From Symbiodinium kawagutii (lineage: Eukaryota > Sar > Dinophyceae > Suessiales > Symbiodiniaceae): a stretch of 64,000 nt of DNA. The translations under genes were made by a program, and so were the position numbers. This document shows, one piece after another, positions 33,101-44,400 of this stretch. The notes under the pieces were generated by a model that saw only the letters and a program-made list of their open reading frames with translations, had not been told where the DNA came from and did no database searches. How positions within the stretch are numbered: the first letter of the stretch is position 1; the number at the start of each line of letters is the position of its first letter. Location of the stretch: positions 82,986 through 146,985 of the forward strand of contig VSDK01020415.1 of assembly GCA_009767595.1 (NCBI GenBank). Direction: 5' to 3'.

Positions 33101-36100
33101 AGCTGTGGAAACATTATTTCGCGTTTCTGCTTACATTTCCTGCCATATGGAACAAAGTACACAAGCTGGATTGCCTTGTAAGCAGTTCCACTGAAATCTT
33201 TTCGGCACAATGCAAATGAAATTTGGGAACATGTGGGGAGGGCCCATCTGAAGAAAACCAAGCCAAAGATAGAAACCAAGAAAACATCAATTGAAAACAA
33301 ACAAAAATAAGTGTGAGATGGTCGCCAATCAATCTGCTATTGCTACTGATGCTACTACTTACTGATGGTTCCCCCGGCATATAAAGTGCACAATGCATAC
33401 AATCTATAAAATGCCTGAAGCCGCACTCGGCCAAGAGAATACGTATAGTAGTATAATATAATCAAGTACAGTTTGATATATTAAAGTGTAAGATAATACA
33501 ATATATTATACTAAAAGGTCATATCATAAAAATATATATATATATATAGAGTATAGTATTGTAAAGCAAAATATAGTAAAGTAAAGTGAAATAAAATATA
33601 GTATAGTATAGTATAGTATATGTCATACATCATACGTCTACTCAACTGCTGCATATTTCTGAGCAACTCTGGCCTTCCATTCCCGCTCAAGGGAAGCTTG
33701 GGAAGCCTTGGTCTTGGCCTGGGACTCCTCATCGCTCTCATCGTCAGCCATTGAGAGACGCAGCTGCTTGTCTGCCAACGTGTCAACGAGGGCAAGCATG
33801 GCGGGCTTCAAAGGATTGAAGGCGCCGTCAGACTCGTCAGCCTCAGCACCAGTGACCTGAGCAGGCCGTGTCCAAGGAGACCAAACAAGGATGAAGGAGC
33901 TCACATCGGCCTGCATTTCCTCCAGGCAGCGTCTCTGAAGCAAGCGCAACTTCATCTCCAAAGGCAGATCGTGGCCCTCATTGTGGATCACAGTCAAACT
34001 CTTGTGGAGTTCTGGGCCCCGCATGGTCTCAATGCGCTCGCTCAGGTTGGCAGCATGCTGGGCAAGATCGCACCTCTTGCTCAGCAACAAAGCTTCCTTG
34101 CACTGCTTGTCCTCCAAAGATTTGCACATCTTCCGAGCCTAAGGTGTGCATCAAAAAAAGATTTGCCACCGCCCAGAAGTCAAAAGTCACAAACATAAGT
34201 GAGAGGGAAAAAGAAACAAAGAGAGAGAGAGAGAGAGAGCAAGAAAAGGAAAAAATAATGAGACAGAAAGAGAAACGGAACAGAAAGAGAAAAAGAGAAA
34301 GAGAAGGAGAAAGAAAGAAAAACAAGGGAGACAAAGAGAAACAGAGAAAAAAAGGAGAGACAGAGAAGAAAAAAGTAAGAGAATAAAGAACACTCTCCAG
34401 GATAAACATGGTTTAGGATGTGGATAAATTGGTCGGTGGCTTCGTTGGGTTCACTGCACTGGAAAACAAAATTATTCACTAAACCAACTAAAGCAAACCA
34501 AATGTCCCAAGACCCAACGATACCAACGTTACCAGAGTGAAAGACGCCAACAATGTTGGAACAACCAAGTATCTGAATATAAAAACAAATAGGCCCAAGC
34601 AGGAACAACAAATACGCACCTCTGCAATGAAATCTGATCAGATCAACGGGTGTAATTTGTCTGCTTTAGATTCGATAGCATGCAATGCTTTGTCATCTAG
34701 GGCTAGGGTGTAGCTGGACTCCACTGGGCTCCATTCGCTGAAATTGGGTTCAAGTCGGTTCAAGTCTATTGTCTTGAAGGAGGGCATGGTTTCCGTGGCT
34801 TTGTTTCACTGCTGGATGCTTCTGCTAAACATTCTAGATTCTGAAGCATTGCTATTGCTCAAGATTTAAATTTTAGATTTAGGATTTAAAATATTTCAGG
34901 CTTTCCATACCGGAAACAAAAACATATACAAAATATTACAACATCAACCGAAGGCAAGCAACACCCTGGAGAGTTCTGCCAAGCTTGGCACCGTTGAGAA
35001 TGCGCTGCACATCCAAGTTGCGCACAGCCTTGGCGTCCCCACCGATCTTCGCCACAATGGCCAGAGCTAGCTCATCGTCGCCCTCTGATTCCATCAACTC
35101 ATCGGCCTCTTCTGCCTCAGAAGGAGCCATCACAGGCACAGGCGGAAATGTGCGGGCTCCGGGGGTTAGGCCAGAAGCCTTTGGAACTGCAGATTTCTTC
35201 GGAGCTTTGGCAGCTTTGGGAGCAGCGGCACCTTTCTTCGGAGCAGCTCGCTTCTTGCCAGCAGGCTGAACAGGGCCACCGCCACCAAGCATGCCGGCTT
35301 CGAGGGTCTCGATCGGCATGAAAGTCTCATTCTCCGGCTCATCCGTCAAAGGAGTCTCTCCATCTGCTTTCGAGGAAGCCTCAGCAGCTTCGCGATGCTC
35401 AATCAAAGCAGTGGCCCGGGATGCCATCTCTTCCATCGTTGGAATCTTCGTAGGCTGCTTTTTGTTCAAGCCCAAAGCCTCTTTTCGATCCTTCAACTGG
35501 TTTTGGAAAAGAACTTGAAACCTCTCCAAAGGCTGCTCCTTCCTCAACATGGCGCTCGGCTCGAGAACCAACTGGCTATGGAGCAGGGAGTAGCGGCTGA
35601 AGAAAGACAGGATGCGGTAGGGCTCCGGAAGCTCCAGCAAGTAGAACTTTGTGGCCTCCCCTTCCTCGGACTCAACCATGGCAAAGGGTTGGTCTTCAGG
35701 AGGTGGAATCCTGGGATTGCCACAAGTCACAATTCACAAATGATGGGAGACTGGATGATTCCACGGCGCATGGGACATAGGAAATGCGAAAAAAATCAAA
35801 TAATTTGAAGTCAGCAATCCAATCCTATTCGGTGGGGAAAGCAGAACAAGATCAGAAAACATGTGAGAATGAGAGCCACCATAGGCCATAGGCTACAAGG
35901 CCATAAGACCCAGGATGTGGATGATCGAAGAATGGTTAGACTCTGAACAGGACTCTATACTCTATACCACACACATGCATCGAGACAAGTCAAACGTCCA
36001 ATCCAACTTACTTACCAAAGTTCCAAACCTCAGAATATTTTACGTAACGTCTGCATCTTGTGGAGTCCAAAAGCCGGAAAATTGGCTCGAAAAGTAAGAG

Positions 36101-39100
36101 AACATGAAGAGTTCCCACGCTGGCATGTGGAAAGTGTGAAGTCAAAGCAACTGTCCGGAACAAACTGTGGTGAACAAAGGCTGTGTCAATCTGTGCAAAC
36201 CAGGGAGCGCTATAGGTCTAGGTCGGCTAGGTTGCGTGTCAAATTGGGAATGCAAGAGGCAAGCGGCACGCAATAAACCATTGAGTCATTGACTTCACTG
36301 ACTCTCCCCTGAATGCAATTTGCAAATTGAAATTTATCCAAGGACATCCACCACAAAGAGATAAAGAAAACATTGAGATATATTTTTTCAAATACATATA
36401 CTGTAAACTGTAAATACATATGTGTGAAAATCTTATATACCTGCATCTTAGATTTTAGATGTGTGTGATGTATGGCAGCGTTGGTGCATGGTCTGAATCT
36501 GTATTCAAATGAACTTTTCACTGAACTACTCTGAACAACATGAATTTCAACTGCAACCGGCCGCCCACAAATGCATGGAAGGTTCTTAAACTTTTCGATG
36601 AACTCTTTCTCTGTCAGGCCCATGTACTTCTTCTCAACCTGGATTCCCAAGTTGTTCTGGGACTCGACCCCCGATCGAACCTTGAAAGGCTGCTTGCCTC
36701 CTCCTCGGATATCCTGGGCAGTCTGCCACGCAGCCCTCACAACCGGGGATTCCGACAACGCCAAGCAGAAACTGGGCCAGCTCAGCAGGGGAAAGCTGTC
36801 GTAAGCCAAGCTCACACACTCGTGGCAACCGTCTGCCATTGCAAACTTCAAGGCCTCAGTGGACTATCAAATCGAAAAGAAAGTCAATGTGTGCGTGCGT
36901 CATAATCTGCAAAATTTCTGATGCCCAGAAAAAGCTTTTACCAAGCCAAGTCAAAGTCAAAACCAACGCTGCTGCTAATGTTTGTCATAATCTGCAAGCT
37001 ATTTGATGTCCAGAGATCTCTTACCAACCTGGATCAAAAAACTAACAGTCTGCTTGCCCAAAGGCTTCAAAGGCAAACCCCACAAGAATTACAAGAGAGA
37101 GCCAATCCAGAGTGAAAGAGTTGAGTGAGTGGAGAAGGCACTGAAAATTGAACGGAAAGATTCATTTTTCAAAAGAGCTGGTCAAGCTGAGGCTCAAGGT
37201 AAAGCTAAAGAAAGATCAAATAAGGCAAATCGAAATCAGAAACCCAGATATGATTCGAGGTGTGACAAAAATTGTTTGCCCAAGAGTGAAAGAATTTCTG
37301 ATCCCGCCACTATGGCACTATCCGTTAAGAAAGGCAAATGGCATCATGGCGGCAAGCGGTCCTTCGAAGCAACTCTCTTGCAAGGGAAGCAGACCGCATC
37401 CTTCGGAATCATTTCCTCGAACATTCGAGAGCCACTTGCATCGGCCTCCAGGATGGGAAACACAGAAAAGTGATCACTCTTCGCTCTTCATCGGAGCAAC
37501 AGCAGGATCATTCAATATGACGACAGGACGGGGCGGCTAGCAATACCATGTGTCTTTTATTGCGATCGAATATCTAATAGAACTCCTTTAAATCAAGATC
37601 TGGAAACTACTTGATTCTACTTGATATACTTGGGCCATGGGCCTTAGGCTCATAGCTGGCAGCCCTGTGAGGGAAGTGCGAAGGTATGATCATTTGCCAT
37701 ATGTGTATACATGGAAATATCTTTCTTTGGCAAAGCAGTCTCAGAGATACAGCAATGCGGAAAATGGTATCCAGTTTGGATGGAACCTCAACGAAAAAAG
37801 CGATGAAACAGAGATGTCATAGACAAGGCATCAGGGTTTCAAATGTATATTGAAGATCTGGAAAAATATGGATAATAACTTTATGTCCTTGCTGACAAGG
37901 GTCATGTAACTCAACGTATATAATATATAATGAAATATTGGAGGGGAAGTGCAGTGAAGACAGGGCCAAGCCTTCCGAGAGAATCCAGCTGTGGACCCAA
38001 GGGAAGCCATGGCAGGAAAAAATCAGAGCAAGCAGCAAGGACAAAGCTGGAGTTCGGTCAACAAAATCTGTTGCTGCAGAAAGCCGACAACAATGGTATG
38101 ACAGGCCATGGCGAAGATCTTTCCTGATCCTATTTGGATTCAAAACTCGGACTCTCAAGTGTGCAAACACTGCAAGAGTGCCCTAATCAATTCATAGTTA
38201 TGTAGCTGTCATTCCAGAAATCTGGAATTTCTTTATCAAGGGATCATCGTTCGAGGAATGTCAAAATGCAAAGAATGAAAGATGTTGATGACAACCAATT
38301 GTGCATCCGTGCAAGCGTGGGTTTTCACCTGGCAATCGGACACGCGGTTGTCAAAAGGCAGCACTGAGCAAATCAAACGCCCTGAAGGGGCTCATTGCAA
38401 CAAGTGCGGCTGCTGTCATCTAATCATACTGCTATAGTACTAAATGGTCAAAAGTCGGATTGCAAAATTTGATCAGGCAGCACTAGCTCAAACTGCTGCA
38501 TCTGAAACAATGTGAACAAGCACCACTGTCACGTGATGTTTGCCACAAGGATTGAAATCCTAAACCGGACCCCTCAGCATCTACAGGATCATTTCTTCTC
38601 ACTTTGCAGCATCCTTGGAAACCTTGGCAGGCAACTCATAGACCTGCTTCGCATGCAAAGCAGTCGAAGGAAGGCCAGCGCCACCATGAGTCGAAGGAAG
38701 GCCAGCGTCAACTGCTGCTTTGGACTCAGTTCCTTCTGGGAAACTTGCTTCGAAATCTTCCTGAGCTTTTTGCAACACCCCGCTCGTTTCCAGAGCCATG
38801 GTTTGGCTGAGCTGGGCACGAAGGAGTTGATCATATTCGAATTGCAGAGCCAAATGTTCATGGAAAATTTCGTTGAGCTGATTCACCAAACGGATGTTCT
38901 GTTCTGCCAATTGGGAATTCCGAGAACTCAGATGCAAGAGCAGGTTGCTCTTGAGCTCACCCACATAGGCTTCCGGGCCATGCTTGTCCAGAATCTCTTT
39001 GGCCAAAGACTGGTTCGATCCCCAAAGCAGCTGCTGGTGCCGCTTCGCCTCAGCCTCCACTAATGGAGGGCCATGCCTCATTGTGAAGCTAGATGGCTCG

Positions 39101-39126
39101 GGCAATTCTCTCAGTCTCTTTGGCAT
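29883..39126 (-). CDS. Unknown eight-exon gene (about 1299 aa)
   Basis: Eight exons can be joined without a frame break: 39126-38603, 37476-37362, 36863-36604, 35710-34966, 34138-33647, 32592-31651, 30945-30424 and 30182-29883. They total 3900 nt including the TGA. Phases agree at every join. The protein has a predicted coiled coil in its first exon, a possible zinc site C204-x2-C207...C226-x2-C229, an acidic segment, a Lys/Ala/Pro-rich basic stretch like linker histones, then a long helical C-terminal half. I recognise no enzyme. Recurrent proteins of this general style occur in Symbiodiniaceae genomes and some may be mobile-element derived; that is inference. The upstream start is uncertain because the ATG lies two bases after an AG, so an earlier exon or a spliced-leader site is possible. 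Confidence 0.65.
30424..30945 (-). CDS. Unknown gene, exon 7
   Basis: 174 codons from ARSGATSSKMWAVLQIV to SLQQ. Includes ELIKYGESSSQDSDP and helical Ala/Leu-rich sequence. GC donor after CAG; acceptor CTTGTCAG|G with a good pyrimidine tract. Confidence 0.75.
31651..32592 (-). CDS. Unknown gene, exon 6
   Basis: The largest exon, 314 codons, from ALCSGICNGVINDYFLHLV to FQTTLEK. Mainly alpha-helical by composition, with a Lys-Ser-rich patch (SKKKKSGSSVKSG). Acceptor TGTCAG|G and a GC donor after AAG. No known domain seen. Confidence 0.75.
33480..33625. repeat. AT-rich GTATA-type microsatellite
   Basis: TATATATATA and repeated TAGTA/AGTAA units inside the intron between exons 5 and 6 of the unknown gene. 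Confidence 0.85.
33647..34138 (-). CDS. Unknown gene, exon 5
   Basis: Begins ARKMCKSLEDKQCKEALLL and is mostly helical and charged, ending REWKARVAQKYAA before a GT donor. Upstream in the intron is a very long pyrimidine-rich tract on the sense strand (34386-34200). Confidence 0.65.
34196..34386. repeat. 190-bp purine-rich tract (pyrimidine on the sense strand)
   Basis: Nearly pure A/G on the plus strand, including a (GA)n run near 34221-34238. On the transcript strand it is a pyrimidine tract ending about 60 nt before the exon 5 acceptor of the unknown gene. Confidence 0.85.
34966..35710 (-). CDS. Unknown gene, exon 4 (basic linker)
   Basis: Begins IPPPEDQPFAMVESEEGE and includes ELPEPYRILSFFSRYSLL, a helical middle, then an Ala/Lys/Pro-rich basic stretch (GKKRAAPKKGAAAPK) like a histone H1 tail, and an acidic ELMESEGDDELA. 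Acceptor CCCAG|G. At the 3' end CAG is followed by GGTGTT; because a G follows AG at both ends the junction is ambiguous by one base. Confidence 0.7.
36604..36863 (-). CDS. Unknown gene, exon 3 (CxxC)
   Basis: Reads STEALKFAMADGCHECVSL and continues to MGLTEKE. The acceptor is GATAG|TCC and the donor chosen (GA|GTTCAT) is the one that restores the frame with exon 4. The open frame continues past it through FIEKFKNLPCICG, so the donor could be further on. Confidence 0.55.
37362..37476 (-). CDS. Unknown gene, exon 2 (CxxC)
   Basis: Short exon reading DHFSVFPILEADASGSRMF and KDAVCFPCKRVASK. The CFPC pair may bind zinc together with CHEC at the start of the next exon. It starts after AG with a weak pyrimidine tract and ends AAG followed by GA, a non-canonical donor. 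It is too short to be found as a long open frame. Confidence 0.6.
38603..39126 (-). CDS. Unknown gene, exon 1 (coiled coil)
   Basis: Opens MPKRLRELPEPSSF. Residues about 55-115 have heptad-like spacing with runs such as NSQLAEQNIRLVNQLNEIF, typical of a coiled coil for dimerisation. The exon ends AA|GTGAGA, a strong GT donor. A small direct repeat GAGTCGAAGGAAGGCCAGCG-type (plus strand about 38664-38706) duplicates a Gly-Leu-Pro-Ser-Thr motif near the end. Confidence 0.65.
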
Positions 39127-39128
39127 GG

Positions 39129-40844
39129 CTGGCTCACGGGTCACAAAAACAACCGGCAAAAAAACCAGCTGAGTCTACTTTGAGTCGATAGGACGGCAAG
39201 GGGAAAGGGCAAACTTGAAATGGAAGCCAGATCAGCTTGCAGGGATCAGGCGAGATAAAAAAAATAGTTGAAGAGAGCGGAAGATATAGAGGAAAAAGAG
39301 ATAGCGGTGGCACTGGAAGAAATGAAAAGTTTGACTGCGTGGGCAATTGGCATTCAATTGGAGCATTCGAAAGTTGGAATCTGTCAGAGCTGGTAGGGCA
39401 TAGAATCTGTTGAATCATGAAGCCATGAAAGATTCCAAGAGCACAAGAAAACAATTGTCAGGTCAAGCGTCAAGCAGGGATTCTCAACCATGGCTGCTGC
39501 AGTTCAATATGTCTCCATCATGATTCCCCCAAACAATCCGCTTGCTCTGTGGAACTTTTCACCCCAATGCTCGAAGCTAGAGTCTGACACACAGCGGAGA
39601 AGGCCCATGGAAGCTGATGCCAAGACTGATCAAAGCTACAGGGCAGCTCCTTTGTCAAAAGTAAAGAATGAAGCTTCAAAGGAAAGAACATGTGTCCATT
39701 GATCAAGGCTGATGAATGTCCCCTTGTGTGGGCGAAGATAGAAACCAAAATAATAATCAACAAGTTTGTACAATTCCATGTGACAAACATGATCACGCTA
39801 ATCATTGGCTGCTTATGTTCTTAAAGCCTGGGATCTATGTAGATTAGTTTACACAATAACATTGGACAGAAAAATGAAGCATAGAGGCAGAGAATCGGGA
39901 TGGATCAGAACCATTGAATCGTGTGGCCAACAATTTCAATACATCATGTTCTGAACCGGGAAATTCGGGAAGGCACTTTGCCCGACAATTCTAAGCAAAA
40001 CAAATGCACAAAATAGAAAGAGTCAAAGGATGCTTACTTTGGGCATGTTTGTTCGTAAAACTACAAGGGTTGGCTCAAGGAGCTAGCAGCTAGTAGCACC
40101 CGGAAACAGTCATTGGGTTTGAAGGCCTTTGGCCTGTGGTCTGTATGGACCCAGCACCTGTGACAGCTGAGATGCAACTGCCTCCACTAAAGCGCTGAAG
40201 TCGCTGAAGGTCAATCCCGTAATTGTTCGTTCTTGTCTTGATGGACTAGAAAACAGGCGTTCTTGTTAACAATACTTGGCGATTGGAACCCAAATGCTTC
40301 AAATGATCCATGATACAACATGGCCAAACTATTGGAAATATCGACTTTAATAAAATACTGTTGGTACTGTTACTGGTAGTATCTACTACAACAAATATCG
40401 AAGATTTGGCAGCGACAAGAACTTTCAAAATCAGCCAGCCGGGACAATGGCAATGGCACTGGGAGGAAGCCAAATGAAGAGTGCACCAGTACACTTTCGA
40501 AAGGTCATACCAAAACATTGAGATCAAAAAACATCCAAGTGTGATAGGAAATAAACAATTAGGCTAATAACAATGATGGTGAAAAACGTTCGTGGTCAAA
40601 GGGGGATGTTGTCACATAACCATTGTCACTACTGATTCTGGAGCACCCAACACCATTGATAAATATGGCTGCATCATCTACGAACCTAATCGTTTGGAAA
40701 AACAATTCAAGCCGTCAGGAGCAGCGGCAACACCAAAACTGAAACAACTATGACGGCTTCCAACGGAGGCGGAAGGTCCAGCGAAGCAGTGGCCACCCAC
40801 TGGGGCAGCAGCTAGCATGGATACCGATCCCAATGTGGTGGTCA
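39129..40844. other. Between the methyltransferase and the unknown gene
   Basis: No supported exon. This gap between the methyltransferase stop (40845) and the next same-strand ATG (39126) must contain the 3' UTR of the first and the start region of the second. Confidence 0.5.
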
Positions 40845-41417
40845 TCACTGGTCCACATCTGTCGCACCAAGCTTGACGTTCCAAATCAGAGCCCATAGAC
40901 AAGTTGCCAAGGATGGCAGAAACATGCCTTCCCCGGCAAATTCCCGCAAGTCTGAACCTGTGCAACCATCGGGCACCCGCAACGTCTGAGGATATCCCTG
41001 CCAAGTCAGCAATTCACGAGGCAGGATAATTCGATCCAGCTTGTACGAGTAAAGGCAAGAGCTTGTCGTCAGGCATTTGTGGAGTCCACCATGCGAAAAC
41101 GCCTTGCGGCTATGGCTTTGACTGATGTCCAGCAGGATGGGCTCCATGGCCTTGGGCAAGGCCGACAGAGATAGCTCATTGGCCTTCATGAACGCAATGG
41201 CCACCACATCGATCAGGTCAAGGACCCTTGGCGTGTGATTCACGCCTTTCACTTGGACTTGGTCTCTGCTGCACCAGGGTGAAAAGGTCGGACTGACCTT
41301 CATCTTGCTTCGGAGGCAGAGGCTCTGCGATTGCCACTGTTTGAAGTCGCCAGCCTCGTCAAGAGACTTTGGGCTGCCTTTGGCGCCTTTGCCCTTCCCC
41401 TTGCCCTTGTTGTTGCC
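40845..41417 (-). CDS. Methyltransferase exon 6 (motifs IX-X)
   Basis: Starts after CTGTCAG with a Gly-Lys-rich stretch ([14 protein letters not shown]), then the short target-recognition region, [28 protein letters not shown] and [17 protein letters not shown], and stops at 40845 after GATDVDQ. The Gly-Glu-Gly-Met replaces the more usual Gly-Asn-Gly of motif X. Confidence 0.85.
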   Translation of the reverse strand, partial: GNNKGKGKGKGAKGSPKSLDEAGDFKQWQSQSLCLRSKMKVSPTFSPWCSRDQVQVKGVNHTPRVLDLIDVVAIAFMKANELSLSALPKAMEPILLDISQSHSRKAFSHGGLHKCLTTSSCLYSYKLDRIILPRELLTWQGYPQTLRVPDGCTGSDLREFAGEGMFLPSLATCLWALIWNVKLGATDVDQ

Positions 41418-44400
41418 CTGACAGAACGGAACGCAAAAGCGAGCATTTGGATGTTTGTCAAATTGATGGGCTGGTTGTCTGAAACTAGCGGAAGGCATGA
41501 AAAAGGAATGAAAGAGGGAATTCAAATTGACTTTAAAAATTTATCCCAATCAATAGCCAAGGGGAAACCACACATGAAGCCAGTAGGTAAAGCACAGGAA
41601 AAGATGAAGCCAGTGACAGGAATGGTATTTGCACATCAACAACCCAAGCTGCAAGCTGGAACCCAAACGAAATTGCTGATTCCCGGGGTGATCAGCCTTG
41701 AAAAATGAAGTAAGATTCCACAAGATGAAAACCATATAGTTGGCTGAAAAGGCGTTGAAAGGACAGGAATGTTGGTAGAGCAGGAAAATTCATTAGTCGA
41801 CAAAGGGCACGGAATCCAACAGACTGTGCTCACAAGAAACAATGAAAAATGGAAACAAGAAAAGACAAGGATAACAAGCAGTAAAAAAACAGTCCAATAG
41901 TTGAGGCCAAAAAGCAAAGGACACAAGTCAGGCATTATTCAAGAACAACTACACACTACACATAGAAAAAATGTATTGAAACATACTGAAAAAATCAAAC
42001 AAAAAAAACAAACCTGGCACTATAACACACAAAAGAACGTTGGAGTTTGCAATGTCATGTTTTTATCAGGGATCAATGAGTCAAAAAATACAAAAAAAAT
42101 ACAAAATATGTTTTGTATTTTTTTGTATTTTTAAAAAATACAAAAAAATATAAAATGAATTTTGTATTTTGTTGTATTTCAAAAAAATACAAAATCGAAG
42201 TTGTATTCTTTTATATTTTTTATATTTTTTTGTATTTTTTTTGTAAAAAAAACAAAAAAATATAAAAAATACAAAAAAAATACAAAAAAAATACAACTTC
42301 AATTTTGTATTTTTTTGAAATACAAAAAAATACAAAATCAATGTTGTATTTTTTGTATTTTTGGTCAGAGATAAAAAAATACAAAAAAATGTAAAACAAA
42401 ATCAAATTCTGTATCACATTTTTTGAAAATACATTTTTTTTTGTAAGCTATGCGTTGTCCTAAACGGAATGCTGCCCGTTTTTGCCACAGAGTTTAGGGT
42501 TTAGGGTTTAGGATGTCCAAGCAGGGCTCAGGAAGATCTCCAAGCAATACAAATACAAAACAGAATAATGCAAGCGCAAGGTTGCAAGGCCATAAGATCA
42601 ATCCTTCAGAAATGGAAGATAATAATATGATAATGTCTATCAAATCCGAGTTGGTTCATGTTTGTGATGGATGCGAACGAGCTGAACGGTAGAGAAGTTA
42701 AGACTGGATAGACTCAAGGTTCAGGTTAAAAACCTGAGAGGAGTAATCAAATGAGTTACAAAGAAGTTTCAAAGATAGATTGACATAATATGTTTTTGGT
42801 TGTCCAGGAGCCTAAGTCGAAGCACCAACTGAGAGTTGCGCACTGTGCATATCAATGGGCGGCGATCACATCTCAATGATGTGTGGTCAGTCGGGTTGCG
42901 GCATCGTCTTAAGCCTTAAGCGTCGGGCAATGTCTCCTGTCAATTTGCCATGGACATGATGCCAAGGTTTGCATCGCGAAAAGCTGTTCTACTATTGAAG
43001 TCACAATTGCGACACACCAAGGGACTGATTCAGGCTTCCCTTTGAGGTGGGAGCCAAAAAAAAACGGGAACCAACCGTAAAAAAAACGTACGAAAACCGT
43101 TGGAAAAACGTAGAGGGTCCTAAAGGAAACGTTGAACAAACGTGGGGAAACATGAGAGAATAGAGGGCACCAAGCTGAAGTGTTGAGTGTGGGCTGGAAT
43201 GGATGAACTAGTCAGTTAGTCTTCCTTTTGGGTTCCTTGTTGGCCAATGGTAGTCCAACAATGGAGAAAATCGGAACTCTGGTCATGGCTCTGAATGTTC
43301 CGGGCTGCAAAATGATTGCTGATTCTATTTTCATATTTATCATTGATAGTTCTGCACTCGTTCACTCTTAGTGTATGTGTGCATTCCGTTCAGAAAAAAA
43401 AACGGATAGCCCAAGAGAAATGGCCTGGGAAGCATCGATCTTCATAGCGGCCATATTGTCCTCAAACTCCTTGTCGGACATCACGAGATCCAAGCAGTTG
43501 TCCGGCTCTGCAAGCTGCCTGAGGTTGGTGATGTCCTGCCATATGAGCCACACATTGGGGTTGGCTCAAAGACTCAAAGAATGTAAATATTGATCAAAAA
43601 AGAAAGAAGTCAATGAAGATTTACCCAAATGAGAAATAGATAAGTAGCATGACGGATACAGCTAAGAATTCCGATTTGGAATTTGAATCTTTCGCAGTGG
43701 GTAGTTAGGATCAAGCTCCAAGGGCACGTGGTGTTGGTGTCATCTGTTTCAAATCGTTGAAACATGTTGAAACCAAAAAAAGGTTCCATTCCTTCGCTGC
43801 AAAATGTTTGGCATGCTTCCTTCCTTTCAGGAATCCACAGCTACAGTATATGGTGGCCAACTTGAACCAATCGGTTTTGAACTCTGATGGTGATGATTAT
43901 GACATATGATCTGATAATCTGATCGTCCTGGATGGTCTTCAAGACCTTCTGCATGGTTGTCTCATCGCCAATGTCTTTCCGGATCATGATGATGTAAATC
44001 CTGAACAGTTCCAATTGAGAAGTGGCGAAGGCTTTTGCAGTAATGGCATCAAGGAGGGCATCTGTTTGGGTCACCGGTGTTCGACAAGTATTCATTGGTG
44101 AGAGGATGCCAAAGGTTCCGTCCTTCCTAGACTTTTGGGGCCCAGGAATGGAAACAATGTGGGACATGTGGGCGGTTGAAGGAATATGTGGTGGAAGGAT
44201 GGAGCCCCATGAAACAAGTCAATGAACTTGACAGTTCAAAAAACTGAGTCTGAGGGAAAGCGGAAAGCGTTGATGTCCCGGAGTCGGTCTTCTTTTTTTC
44301 TGGGCATGAAGAAGTTCTTGTGAAATCCTTGCGCCTGTAGAAAGCGGCACTGTGGAAAGGCCTGGAAAGGCAAACAACTTTGTCGGATGAACCTCGATCA

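Noticed and set aside
42081..42374. Phe/Tyr/Lys-rich open frames
   Set aside because: Translation of the AT-rich palindromic tract.
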